A stretch of DNA of 49,189 bases from VRUE01 sp035266685 (GCA_035266685.1 DATFMX010000023.1:1-49189); one strand, 5' to 3'; positions 1-7,261 are shown, counted from the first letter of the stretch. A program made the numbers and translations. Notes: generated by a model not told the origin, from the sequence alone.

Positions 1-117
1 GTGCAAGGTGAGCAGAGACCGCGACACCCGCGTGCGCGTGTCGCCAGGGAGGCTGTGGGTGTCGATCAACGCTCGCAGCTCGTCGCGCGCCTCGCGCGTG
101 ACTTCGATGCCCGCCAC
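1..117 (-). CDS. RelE/ParE-family toxin, N-terminal part (runs off window)
   Basis: Only the first 39 codons are in the window; the gene continues past base 1. It starts at a GTG three bases after the stop of the upstream antitoxin gene, the spacing expected of a co-translated toxin-antitoxin pair. The visible residues (VAGIEVTREARDELRALI and onward to an arginine-rich stretch) resemble the first strand and helix of ParE/RelE toxins, which bind an antitoxin and act on ribosome-bound mRNA or on gyrase. The catalytic part is not visible, so the target cannot be told. Identification rests on the short N-terminus and on the antitoxin partner. Confidence 0.55.
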   Translation of the reverse strand, partial: MAGIEVTREARDELRALIDTHSLPGDTRTRVSRSLLTLH

Positions 118-120
118 GGC

Positions 121-378
121 CTAAAGCTCAGACAGCGGCACGGTCTCGCCACGCCTCGCCTGTTCGATCGAGACCTGTGCCCGCTCCCAAGCACCGGGGA
201 TTCCATCGAGGATCTCGGTGAGACGCGCGCCATCCGGGTCGGCCTCGTCGAGCGCGCCCGCGAGCAGGGAAACCGCGAGCTGCCCCTCCTCCACATGGGT
301 GCGCTCCGCTAAGTCGGCGAGCTTACGTGCGTAGGCGGGCTCAAGGGCCACATCTATGTGACGAGCCGGCTCAGTCAT
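121..378 (-). CDS. Antitoxin of a type II toxin-antitoxin pair
   Basis: 85-residue acidic protein beginning MTEPARHIDVALEPAYARK. The size, an N-terminal strand-like segment followed by helices, and the acidic C-terminal tail fit a ribbon-helix-helix or similar antitoxin that binds DNA with its N-terminus and the toxin with its tail. It lies directly upstream of the ParE/RelE-like toxin, separated by 3 bases. No clear operator palindrome is visible upstream. The exact antitoxin family is not recognised; the assignment is by size and context. Confidence 0.5.
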   Translation of the reverse strand: MTEPARHIDVALEPAYARKLADLAERTHVEEGQLAVSLLAGALDEADPDGARLTEILDGIPGAWERAQVSIEQARRGETVPLSEL

Positions 379-383
379 CGCAC

Positions 384-569
384 CTAGGCTACAAGAGCGG
401 GCGAAGAGCCCTGCGCTGCATCGCGTAATTCAGCGTCGATGTAGAGCTCGTCGCGCAGGCGACCTCCACGCGCGAAGCTCACATTGAAGCTGGCGCCCTT
501 GATCGGGGATGGCATGTCGAGCCAGTTCCAGAGGCTGGACGGCGCAACGCGCTCAAGCGTCCCCAACTC
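384..569 (-). pseudogene. C-terminal fragment resembling a DUF4268-type protein
   Basis: About 60 residues in one minus-strand frame end at a stop near base 384 and include SFARGGRLRDELYID. This resembles the DUF4268 nuclease-like domain, where an LRVELYID-type strand is typical. No start codon or N-terminal domain belongs to it: upstream the frame enters the displaced tRNA repeat at 586-629 and non-homologous sequence. It is best read as the leftover end of a defence-type or nuclease gene cut when the neighbouring element arrived. The family match is from memory of the motif and is tentative. Confidence 0.35.
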
Positions 570-585
570 CACTGCTGGCTCCCCC

Positions 586-629
586 AATGCGCCCGACGAG
601 AATCGAACTCGCGACCTCCGGCTTGAAAG
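586..629. repeat. Displaced copy of tRNA-Glu 3' half (attachment-site-like repeat)
   Basis: These 44 bases are identical, in the same orientation, to 2241-2284. They correspond to the tRNA gene from its anticodon loop through the T-arm and acceptor end plus two bases beyond. Identity stops abruptly on both sides. A duplicated tRNA 3' half with the intact gene at the other end is the standard footprint of tyrosine-recombinase integration, so this is probably the displaced chromosomal end (attL-like). Confidence 0.75.
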
Positions 630-709
630 GCTGCGGCCTGCGGGCGGCGATGAGGGCTTGGCAAAGCCGAATCCCGCCACTCGGGTCAGCGGGATGTAGC
701 AGTCGCTTC

Positions 710-1105
710 TCAGCCGGGCACGACGACTGTGAGGCCCGGCACTCGTTCGAAGTCCTTGGCGTTCGCGGTCGCGACCTCCATGCCGTGACTCAGAGCCGTG
801 GCGGCGATCCAGAGATCGTGGGCTCCGATCATGTTGCCGTCCTTCTCGAGCTGCGCCCACACCGCCGCGTGCGCTCGGGCGACCGCCGTCGTGATCGGCA
901 GCGGCTCCATCGCGGAGATCACGTGCTCGACGAACGCCGAGCGGCGCGCGCGGACCGCCCCCTCCTCGGCTCGATGCACTCCGTGCAGGAGCTCGCTGGC
1001 AGTGATGGCGCTGATCCCGCGCTCTTGGTCACCGACCACATCATCGAGCGCTTGCCCTCGTCGCTCGGCGTCAACCAGGACCGTGGTATCGATCAGGACG
1101 GCCAT
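710..1105 (-). CDS. vapC: VapC-type PIN-domain toxin
   Basis: 131 residues, normal for VapC ribonucleases. The N-terminal MAVLIDTTVLVDAERRG contains the first PIN acidic residue (LIDT). Later come a Glu in ITASELLHG and the C-terminal acidic pair region GAHDLWIAATALSHG, giving the usual Mg-binding set. VapC toxins cut tRNA or rRNA when free of antitoxin. The start overlaps the antitoxin gene by 13 bases, so the two are co-translated. The pair lies inside the tRNA-bounded element, where it may help keep the element in the chromosome. Confidence 0.88.
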   Translation of the reverse strand: MAVLIDTTVLVDAERRGQALDDVVGDQERGISAITASELLHGVHRAEEGAVRARRSAFVEHVISAMEPLPITTAVARAHAAVWAQLEKDGNMIGAHDLWIAATALSHGMEVATANAKDFERVPGLTVVVPG

Positions 1106-1353
1106 GCACCGCTCGGCGGGCCAATGGCTTCTCGCCCGGCTTCGACGTCACGCGCGAAGTCCTCATCAGGTGCAGGCGCGGAATCCATCAGCTCTCGCCA
1201 CCTAGCGGCCGAGACCAGGTGTCCCCTGCTAGGAGGTCTCATCTGAGCGACCGGCACGCCGTTGCGCACGACCTCGATCTCCTCGCCGGCCCCGATCCGG
1301 TTGACGACGGCGGAGAATTCCCGAGCCACCTCGGTCGCGCTCAAACGAGTCAT
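1093..1353 (-). CDS. Phd/YefM-type antitoxin paired with VapC
   Basis: 86-residue protein starting MTRLSATEVAREFSAVVNRI, the typical Phd/YefM DNA-binding fold that begins by naming the operon (SATEVAREF). The central VVRNGVPVAQM segment is the usual beta hairpin, and the C-terminal part would bind the toxin. It precedes and overlaps vapC. An 11-bp inverted repeat lies 8 bases upstream of the start codon and is the likely autoregulatory operator. Confidence 0.85.
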   Translation of the reverse strand: MTRLSATEVAREFSAVVNRIGAGEEIEVVRNGVPVAQMRPPSRGHLVSAARWRELMDSAPAPDEDFARDVEAGREAIGPPSGAWPS

Positions 1354-1360
1354 GAAGTTA

Positions 1361-1384
1361 CGGTATCAGATAAATCTGATACCG
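1361..1384. promoter_or_regulatory. Palindromic operator upstream of vapBC
   Basis: Perfect inverted repeat with arms CGGTATCAGAT and ATCTGATACCG separated by AA, directly upstream of the antitoxin start at 1353. The AT-rich core stands out from the GC-rich surroundings. Position and symmetry fit an operator bound by the antitoxin or toxin-antitoxin complex. No protein binding is shown by the sequence itself. Confidence 0.65.
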
Positions 1385-1465
1385 GCCACCAAACGAGCCT
1401 GGCATGCCCCCCTGAAATCGGTCCGACTGATCTACCCCTGTTTTGACGGAGTCGCGGTTCTGGAG

Positions 1466-1634
1466 TCAGGCGGCCTGTTGGGTCGTGTTGTGTAGATCCT
1501 CGTATTCGGCGGGGCTGAGCATCCCGAGCGCCGAGTGACGGCGCCGGGTGTTGTGGAAGAGCTCAATGTAGTCGTGGATCGCGTTGGCGAGCTCGACCCG
1601 GGTCTTCCAGCGTTTGCGGTTGAAGAGCTCGACC
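1466..1634 (-). pseudogene. IS3-family transposase OrfB, C-terminal fragment
   Basis: Translating the minus strand gives VELFNRKRWKTRVELANAI, then FHNTRRRHSALGMLSP and a stop at 1466. This is the conserved end of the rve integrase domain in IS3-group OrfB, including the region around the final catalytic Glu. Only about 55 residues remain, with no N-terminal or middle part in frame. The adjacent N-terminal piece at 1648 faces the opposite way, so the two cannot form one reading frame. Confidence 0.8.
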
Positions 1635-1647
1635 CACGCCGAACGAA

Positions 1648-1992
1648 GTGAGCTCCTTCATCGAGGAGCACCGCGAGCGCTTCGGGGTCGAGCCGATCTG
1701 CAGCACCCTGGAGGTGTCGGCCTCCGCCTACTACGAGCGCGCCAAGGGCAGGCGATCTGCCAGGGCGATCGAGGACGAGCGGCTGCTCGCCCGCATCCGC
1801 GAGGTCCACGAGCGCAACTACTGCGCCTACGGCTACCGGCGCATGTCGGTCGCCCTGAAGCGCGAAGGAGAGGAGGTCGGCAAGAGCCGAGTGCAGCGGC
1901 TGATGCGAGAAACCGAAATCCAAGGCGCAAAGCGGCGTGGCAAGCCCTGGCGCACGACAAAGGCCGATCCGGCGGCGCAGCGGCGGCCCGAC
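1648..1992 (+). pseudogene. IS3-family transposase OrfB, N-terminal fragment
   Basis: From GTG 1648 the frame reads SSFIEEHRERFGVEPIC and then YGYRRMSVALKREG, the HTH_21 region that starts IS3 OrfB proteins, up to about ADPAAQRRPD. After that the sequence leaves the family and stops a little further on. The DDE catalytic core is missing. Together with the inverted C-terminal piece at 1466-1634 this is a scrambled, inactive insertion sequence. Confidence 0.75.
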
Positions 1993-2242
1993 CCATGTCG
2001 TCGACAAACGGGCACAGTCCATCATCGACCCGGGCGGGGGCAAGCACACCTGACGCGGAAAGCAGGGGCGAATCGGCTCATGGCGCTGTGCCATAGCCCC
2101 AGCGATGTAGCAGAGATGTAGCACTCATACGCTGGCAGCCCTCGGAACCGCGCGGAGCACGCCGGACCGGGCTCGGAACTGCGCTTCGGAGCGTTCCGCT
2201 TGCCAGAGCCGATTGACGGCACAGAGCGGAATAGGAAGGAAA

Positions 2243-2338
2243 TGCGCCCGACGAGAATCGAACTCGCGACCTCCGGCTTGAAAGACCGGCGCTCTTTGGA
2301 CCCCGTGAAGGGTCCGTTGACCACTGAGCTACGGGCGC
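2243..2338 (-). tRNA. tRNA-Glu (UUC) with a hairpin inserted in the D-loop
   Basis: Read on the minus strand, acceptor GCGCCCG pairs perfectly with CGGGCGC, followed by discriminator A. The D-stem is GCTC/GAGC. The anticodon stem CCGGT/GCCGG holds loop CTTTCAA with anticodon TTC (Glu), U33 and A37. The variable loop is AGGTC and the T-arm is GCGAG-TTCGATT-CTCGT. CCA is not encoded. The gene is 96 bases long, not about 76, because the D-loop contains an extra self-complementary hairpin (GGACCC-TTCACG-GGGTCC). The gene also serves as the attachment site of the 630-2284 element. A selenocysteine tRNA was considered and does not fit. Confidence 0.75.
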
Positions 2339-2389
2339 CCTGCGCGTGTACTTTATCGGCGTGAAGCTGTTGGAGCATTGCGGGCGGGC

Positions 2390-3145
2390 GTGGACCTCGG
2401 GCTGAAAGGGCGCGTCGCCCTGGTCATGGGCTCCAGCTCGGGGATCGGGCTGGGGGTCGCGGAGGCGCTTGCGCGCGAAGGGGCGCGGGTCGCTGTCGTC
2501 AGCCGCTCGCTGGAGCGCGCCGGGGAGGCGGCCGGGACGATCGACGGTGAGGCCTCGCCGTTCGTCGCCGACACCGCCGACCTCGAGCGGCTCGAGCAGC
2601 TGCCGGCGGAGGTCGAGACCGCCCTCGGCTCGATCGAGATCCTCGTCGCCAACACCGGCGGGCCGCCGCTCGGCCGCTCGCTGAGCAACGACCTCGCCGA
2701 ATGGGAGCAGGCCTACCGCTCGCTCGTCCTCGCCCCGCGCGTGCTCGCTAAAGCCGTCGTCCCCGGGATGCAGGGGCGCGGCTGGGGGCGGGTCGTCAAC
2801 GTCGGCTCCAGCTCGACCCGCGAGCCGATCCCCGGCCTCAACCTCTCCAACTCCCACCGCATGGCCGCGGTCGGCTTCCTGAAGACGCTCTCGCGCGAGG
2901 TCGCCGCCGACGGGGTCACCGTCAACACCGTCGCCACCGGCCGCTTCGCCACCGAGCGACTCGCCAGCATGGCCGGCTCGCCCGAGGCCGCCGAGGCCGC
3001 CGCCGAGCGCGACGTGCCCGCCGGCCGCCTCGGCCGGCCCGAGGAGTACGGCGACCTCGTCGCCTTCCTCTGCTCCGAGCGCGCCGCCTACATCACCGGC
3101 GCCGTGATCCCGATCGACGGCGGCATGCTGCACGCGGCCTTCTGA
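2390..3145 (+). CDS. SDR-family oxidoreductase (FabG-like) with altered active site
   Basis: 251-residue Rossmann-fold protein. The cofactor loop is GSSSGIG near residue 17, followed by the NTGG strand, the VVNVGSSS strand carrying the catalytic-type Ser, and the C-terminal AAYITGAVIPIDGG typical of classical SDRs. Where these enzymes have YxxxK the sequence reads LSNSHRMAAVGFLK, so the usual Tyr and Lys are absent. Several SDR subfamilies have such substitutions, so activity on 3-oxoacyl substrates should not be assumed. GTG 2390 gives the usual family N-terminus (DLGLKGRVALV); TTG 2378 in the same frame is possible but sits too close to GGAG at 2372. Confidence 0.85.
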   Translation: MDLGLKGRVALVMGSSSGIGLGVAEALAREGARVAVVSRSLERAGEAAGTIDGEASPFVADTADLERLEQLPAEVETALGSIEILVANTGGPPLGRSLSNDLAEWEQAYRSLVLAPRVLAKAVVPGMQGRGWGRVVNVGSSSTREPIPGLNLSNSHRMAAVGFLKTLSREVAADGVTVNTVATGRFATERLASMAGSPEAAEAAAERDVPAGRLGRPEEYGDLVAFLCSERAAYITGAVIPIDGGMLHAAF

Positions 3146-3177
3146 GATCGTCCTCAACTGCTAACGATGGTCCGGCG

Positions 3178-4092
3178 ATGAGCCACTCGCACGGTCACTC
3201 CCACGCCGGCCACAGCCACGGCGCCAGCGCCGACGCCGACCGCGGCAAGCTGGCGGTCGCCCTCGCGCTGATCCTCGCCTTCATGGCGGCCGAGGTCGTC
3301 ACCGGGATCATCGCCAACTCGCTGGCGCTGCTCTCCGACGCCGCCCACATGCTCACCGACGCCGCCGCGATCGGCTTCTCGCTGGTCGCCATCAACCTTG
3401 CCCAGCGCCCCGCCGAGGGGCAGATGACCTTCGGCCTCAAACGGGCCGAGATCCTCTCCGCCCAGGCCAACGGCATCACCCTGCTGGTGCTCGCCGCGAT
3501 CATCGCTATCGAGGCGGTGCGCCGGCTCGTCTCGCCGCCCGAAGTCGAGGCGACGCTGATCCTCGTCGTCGCCCTGGCCGGCATCGTCGTCAACCTCGCC
3601 GCCACCGCCACCCTCGCCAAGGCCAACCGTCAGAGCCTCAACGTCGAGGGCAGCTTCCAGCACATCCTCACCGACCTCTTCGCCTTCGTCGGCACGGCGA
3701 TCGCCGCGGCGGTCATCCTGCTGACCGGCTTCGACCAGGCCGACGCAATCGCCTCGCTGCTGGTCGCCGGCCTGATGCTGCGCTCCGCCATCGGCCTGCT
3801 CCGCGACTCCGGCCGCATCTTCCTCGAGGCGGCGCCGAAGGAGATGGACCCGCAGGAGATCGGCCGCTGCATGGCCGAACAGCCCGGCGTAGTCGAGGTC
3901 CATGACCTGCATGTCTGGGAGGTCACCTCCGAGTTCCCCGCCCTCTCCGCCCATGTCACCGTCGAGGCCGACGCCGACTGCCACCGCGCCCGGCTCGAGC
4001 TGGCGGAGTTGATCGAGCGCCGGTTCGACATCCACCACACGACCCTGCAGGTCGAACACGAGCCCGAACGCCTCGTCCAGATCGAGAACTGA
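3178..4092 (+). CDS. Cation diffusion facilitator (zinc/cobalt/cadmium exporter)
   Basis: 304-residue membrane protein of the CDF family, which exports divalent metal in exchange for protons. It opens with a His-rich stretch (MSHSHGHSHAGHSHG), has about six membrane spans, and carries metal-site motifs HMLTD in span 2 and HILTD in span 5. The cytoplasmic C-terminal domain follows from roughly residue 205. It starts 32 bases after the SDR gene and may be co-transcribed. The metal cannot be fixed by sequence; HxxxD/HxxxD sites favour zinc. Confidence 0.92.
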   Translation: MSHSHGHSHAGHSHGASADADRGKLAVALALILAFMAAEVVTGIIANSLALLSDAAHMLTDAAAIGFSLVAINLAQRPAEGQMTFGLKRAEILSAQANGITLLVLAAIIAIEAVRRLVSPPEVEATLILVVALAGIVVNLAATATLAKANRQSLNVEGSFQHILTDLFAFVGTAIAAAVILLTGFDQADAIASLLVAGLMLRSAIGLLRDSGRIFLEAAPKEMDPQEIGRCMAEQPGVVEVHDLHVWEVTSEFPALSAHVTVEADADCHRARLELAELIERRFDIHHTTLQVEHEPERLVQIEN

Positions 4093-4094
4093 CC

Positions 4095-4143
4095 GCCGAC
4101 GGGACGATTTCCCACCATATAGGTGGGTTTTCGGCCCGTCGGC
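4095..4143. repeat. 49-bp palindromic repeat, copy 1 (family A)
   Basis: Imperfect palindrome between the convergent CDF and lysS genes, 2 bases after one stop and 4 bases before the other. The outer arms are GCCGACGGG and CCCGTCGGC and the core is CCCACC-ATATA-GGTGGG. Its reverse complement aligns without gaps to the copies at 17546-17594 and 41765-41813. The transcript could fold into a terminator-like hairpin in both directions, but there is no U-tract. Confidence 0.85.
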
Positions 4144-4147
4144 CCCC

Positions 4148-5611
4148 CTAGTCCGACGCCTCCCGCATCGAGGGGAAGAGGATCACGTCGCGCAGGGTCT
4201 TGGCGCCGCTGAGGATCATCATCAGGCGGTCGACGCCGAGGCCGGAGCCGCTCGCCGTCAGCATCCCGTATTCGAGCGCCCGCACGAACTCCTCGTCGTG
4301 CTCGTGCGGCGTCTCCTCCGCCCCCGACTCCTGGCGTTCGCGCTGTTCGACGAAGTGGCGGCGCTGTTCGATCGGGTCGTTGACGTCGGTGCCGCCGCCG
4401 GTGATCTCCATCCCGGCGACGATCCCGTCGAAGGCCGCCGCCAGCAGTTCGGGGTGCTCGGGCACCGGCTTGACCAGCGGCCAGATCGCCAGCGGCAGGT
4501 CGACGATGAAGGTCGGCTGGATCAGCTTCGGCTCGACCAGCTTGCCCTGCAGCGTGTCGACCAGCGCCGCCCAGTCGTCGTCGGGCTCGGCGTCCTCGCC
4601 GGCGATCTCGGCCAGCTCGTCGCGGCTCGCCTTGGTGATGTCGACCCCGGTCTCTTCCTTCAGCAGGTCCTGCAGGCGCAGCCGCGGCCAGGGCGGCTTC
4701 AGGTCGATGACCTCGCCGTCGCGCTCGACCTTCGTCGTCCCCAGCACGCTTTCGGCGACATGGCCGACGATCCCCTCGGCGACGTCCATCACGCCCTGGT
4801 AATCGACCCCGCTGACGAACCACTCGAGCATCGTGAACTCCGGGTTGTGCTGCGGCGACATGCCCTCGTTGCGGAAGAACTTGCCGAGCTCGTAGACGTT
4901 CTCGAAACCGCCGACGATCGCCCGCTTCAGATACAGCTCGGTCGCGATCCGCAGGTAGAGGTGGCGGTCGAGCGCGTTGTGGTGCGTCTTGAAGGGACGC
5001 GCCGCGGCGCCGCCGGTCATCCGCTGCAGGATCGGCGTTTCCAGCTCGACGTAAGCGCGCTCGTTGAGGTACTCGCGGATCGCCGCGACGACCTTCGCCC
5101 GCATCGCGAAGACCCGCCGCGACTCCTCGTTCGCCATCAGGTCGAGCTCGCGCTGGCGGTAGCGCACCTCGGGGTCGGAGATGCCGTGGAAGAGGTCGGG
5201 CGGGTCGCGCAGCGCCTTCGCCAGCAGCACGCACTCGCGCGCCTGCAGCGCCAGCTGCCCCCGTTTCGTCACGTAGAGGTCGCCCTCGACCCCGACCAGA
5301 TCGCCGATGTCGAGGTCTTCGATCCGCCCGAAGGCCTCCTCGCCCAGCCCGTCGATCCGCGCGTAGGCCTGGATCGAGCCGGTCAGGTCGCGCACATCGA
5401 AGAACGCCGTCTTGCCGTGCCCGCGCTGGCCGGTCACCCGGCCGGCGATCCGGTAGCCGAACTCGCCGTGCTCGCCCTCGCCCAGCGCCGCCGGGTCGTG
5501 TACCGCGAGGATCTCGGAGATCGCGTTGCGGTCGGGGAAGGAGAACGGGTAGGGGTCGATCCCTTCGGACCGCAGCCGCTCCAGCTTTGCGAGGCGCTCC
5601 TCGGCGCTCAC
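4148..5611 (-). CDS. lysS: Lysyl-tRNA synthetase, class II
   Basis: 487 residues, normal for bacterial LysRS. An OB-fold anticodon-binding domain covers roughly residues 45-150 (GRVTGQRGHGKTAFFDVRD). The class II catalytic domain has motif 2 (FRNEGMSPQHNPEFTMLEWF near residue 250) and motif 3 (GSGLGVDRLMMIL near the end). It charges tRNA-Lys in the cytoplasm. The GTG start overlaps the stop of prmC by 4 bases, so it follows prmC in a minus-strand operon. Confidence 0.97.
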   Translation of the reverse strand: MSAEERLAKLERLRSEGIDPYPFSFPDRNAISEILAVHDPAALGEGEHGEFGYRIAGRVTGQRGHGKTAFFDVRDLTGSIQAYARIDGLGEEAFGRIEDLDIGDLVGVEGDLYVTKRGQLALQARECVLLAKALRDPPDLFHGISDPEVRYRQRELDLMANEESRRVFAMRAKVVAAIREYLNERAYVELETPILQRMTGGAAARPFKTHHNALDRHLYLRIATELYLKRAIVGGFENVYELGKFFRNEGMSPQHNPEFTMLEWFVSGVDYQGVMDVAEGIVGHVAESVLGTTKVERDGEVIDLKPPWPRLRLQDLLKEETGVDITKASRDELAEIAGEDAEPDDDWAALVDTLQGKLVEPKLIQPTFIVDLPLAIWPLVKPVPEHPELLAAAFDGIVAGMEITGGGTDVNDPIEQRRHFVEQRERQESGAEETPHEHDEEFVRALEYGMLTASGSGLGVDRLMMILSGAKTLRDVILFPSMREASD

Positions 5612-6453
5612 GGCGCGACGCCGACGGTTACCCGCTCATCTCCCATGTAGTCGCGCATCGTAGTCGCATCGCGCAGCATCTCGCGCATCACCGGGCCGTG
5701 GTGCGTGTCGTGCTCCATCGCCAGCTTCCAGCCGCTCGGCGTTTCCTCGATCAGGCCGCGGATCACGCCGAGCCCGTCCGCCCCGCAAGCGCCGGTGACG
5801 GCGATCCGCGGCTCGCGCCGGATCTCCGGCGAGCGGTCGAAGATCGTCTCGTCGGTCACGTAGGGGAGGTTGGCGATCACCATGTCGACGCCCTCCAGTC
5901 CGTCGGGCAGGCCCTCGGCGACGGTCACCTCGAGCTCCAGCCCGAGCCGCGCGGCGTTCTCGCGCGCCGCTTCCGCCGCTTCCGGCGAGAGGTCCGACGC
6001 GGTGATCCGCAGGTCCGGCCGCTCCGACATCAGCGCCAGGGAGATCGCCCCGGAACCGGTGCCGACCTCGTGTACACGCGCCCCCTCGGGCAGTTCGGTC
6101 CCGACCTCGACCAGCAGCTCGGTCTCGCGGCGCGGCCAGAGCACGCGCGGGTCGACGCGAACTTCGAGCTTGCGGAAGGGCGCCCGGCCGAGCACGTAGG
6201 CGAGCGGTTCGTGCTCGGCGCGCCGCGCCGCCGCCGCCTCGACCGCGGCGGCGACCTCCGGCGAGGCCTCCCCCGCGCCGTCGGGCGAGAGCTCCTCGAC
6301 GCCGATCCCGAGCGCGTCGGCGACCAGCGCCTCCGCGTCGCCGCGCGGCTCCTCGCATTCGGCCGCGGCGATCGTCGCCGTCGCCCGCTCGAGCAGCTCG
6401 CCGACCGTGACGGCGCCCGCGACACCTCCGCCGCCGGTCTCCACTGCTTCCAC
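5608..6453 (-). CDS. prmC: Release factor glutamine methyltransferase (PrmC/HemK-like)
   Basis: 281 residues. The helical N-terminal domain is followed by a SAM-dependent methyltransferase core: EVGTGSGAISLAL near residue 125 is the SAM loop, and NLPYV near residue 195 corresponds to the NPPY motif that positions the glutamine amide. PrmC methylates the GGQ glutamine of release factors. The second motif residue is Leu instead of Pro, and the C-terminal MEHDTHHG replaces the more usual LEHG form, so it is a somewhat divergent member. It sits just upstream of lysS with a 4-base overlap. Confidence 0.85.
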   Translation of the reverse strand: MEAVETGGGGVAGAVTVGELLERATATIAAAECEEPRGDAEALVADALGIGVEELSPDGAGEASPEVAAAVEAAAARRAEHEPLAYVLGRAPFRKLEVRVDPRVLWPRRETELLVEVGTELPEGARVHEVGTGSGAISLALMSERPDLRITASDLSPEAAEAARENAARLGLELEVTVAEGLPDGLEGVDMVIANLPYVTDETIFDRSPEIRREPRIAVTGACGADGLGVIRGLIEETPSGWKLAMEHDTHHGPVMREMLRDATTMRDYMGDERVTVGVAP

Positions 6454-6470
6454 TTCGCTCGCCCTCCTAG

Positions 6471-7259
6471 TTAGCTCGAAAGATTTTGTGCAACGTTACC
6501 AGCGGCGGAGCGAGACAGGGTTCCGTGTCGCTGCCGCACCGCATACAGCCAGCCCAGGCCGACGAACATCATTGCAAGGCTCTCCAGCTGGGCGCTGGTC
6601 AGCCCGAGGAAGATGTGATCGTTGCGCCGGATGAACTCGACCAGGAAGCGCTCGGCCCCCGCGTAGACGAGGTAGATCGCGAAGAGGACGCCGGTGCGGA
6701 AGCGGTCGCGCAACTGCCAGAGGATCCAGGCGCCGAGGCCCATCGCCAGCGTCTCGTAGATCGGCGTCGGGTGGACGGTGCTGTCGGTCGGCACGGTCCC
6801 GTCCGGGTAGGACATCGCCCACGGCCCGTTCCAGGCCTTGCCGTAGTCGCCGTCGCCGGAGAGCTGACAGCCGATCCGCCCGATCGCGTAGCCGAGCGCC
6901 AGCGCCGGCGCCACCAGGTCGAGCAGCGCCAGCTTGAGGAAGTCGCGGTACCAGGCCCAGGCGAGCACCGCGAGGGCGCCGCCGATCGCGCCGCCGTACC
7001 AGACCAGCCCCGAGCCGCCGAAGAGGCTGCCGAGCAGGTCTTCCTTGACGCTGTCGTAGTTCTGGACCACGAAGTAGACGCGCGAGCCGACGACGCCGCC
7101 GATCAGCGCCGAGAAGCCGATCTCATACGCCCAGTCGACCGGCTTGCCGAGCTCCTTCAGCCGCTTGCCGACCAGCGCGCCCGCGGCGAGGAAGGCGAGC
7201 GCGAAGGCGATCCCGAACGTCTGCAGCGTCAGCGGGCCGAGATCGAGTTCCGGGTACAC
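6471..7259 (-). CDS. lgt: Prolipoprotein diacylglyceryl transferase
   Basis: 262-residue integral membrane enzyme that transfers diacylglycerol from phosphatidylglycerol to the lipobox cysteine of prolipoproteins. About seven hydrophobic spans are visible. The Lgt signature region reads GRIGCQLSGDGDYG near residue 145, a known variant of GRxGNFxNxE. A C-terminal AERFLVEFIRRND segment matches the conserved end of the family. The gene lies 2 bases after argF and 17 bases before prmC in the same minus-strand run. Confidence 0.92.
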   Translation of the reverse strand: MYPELDLGPLTLQTFGIAFALAFLAAGALVGKRLKELGKPVDWAYEIGFSALIGGVVGSRVYFVVQNYDSVKEDLLGSLFGGSGLVWYGGAIGGALAVLAWAWYRDFLKLALLDLVAPALALGYAIGRIGCQLSGDGDYGKAWNGPWAMSYPDGTVPTDSTVHPTPIYETLAMGLGAWILWQLRDRFRTGVLFAIYLVYAGAERFLVEFIRRNDHIFLGLTSAQLESLAMMFVGLGWLYAVRQRHGTLSRSAAGNVAQNLSS

Positions 7260-7261
7260 GA

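Noticed and set aside
488..702. Plus-strand protein containing a MRPTRIELATSGLK-type peptide
   Set aside because: This peptide is the well-known false translation of a tRNA 3' half read on the opposite strand.
2243..2338. Selenocysteine tRNA, with TCA in the inserted hairpin as anticodon
   Set aside because: The loop would be 6 or 8 bases, not 7, the D-stem would not pair and the 8-bp acceptor is missing, whereas the Glu reading gives all canonical arms.
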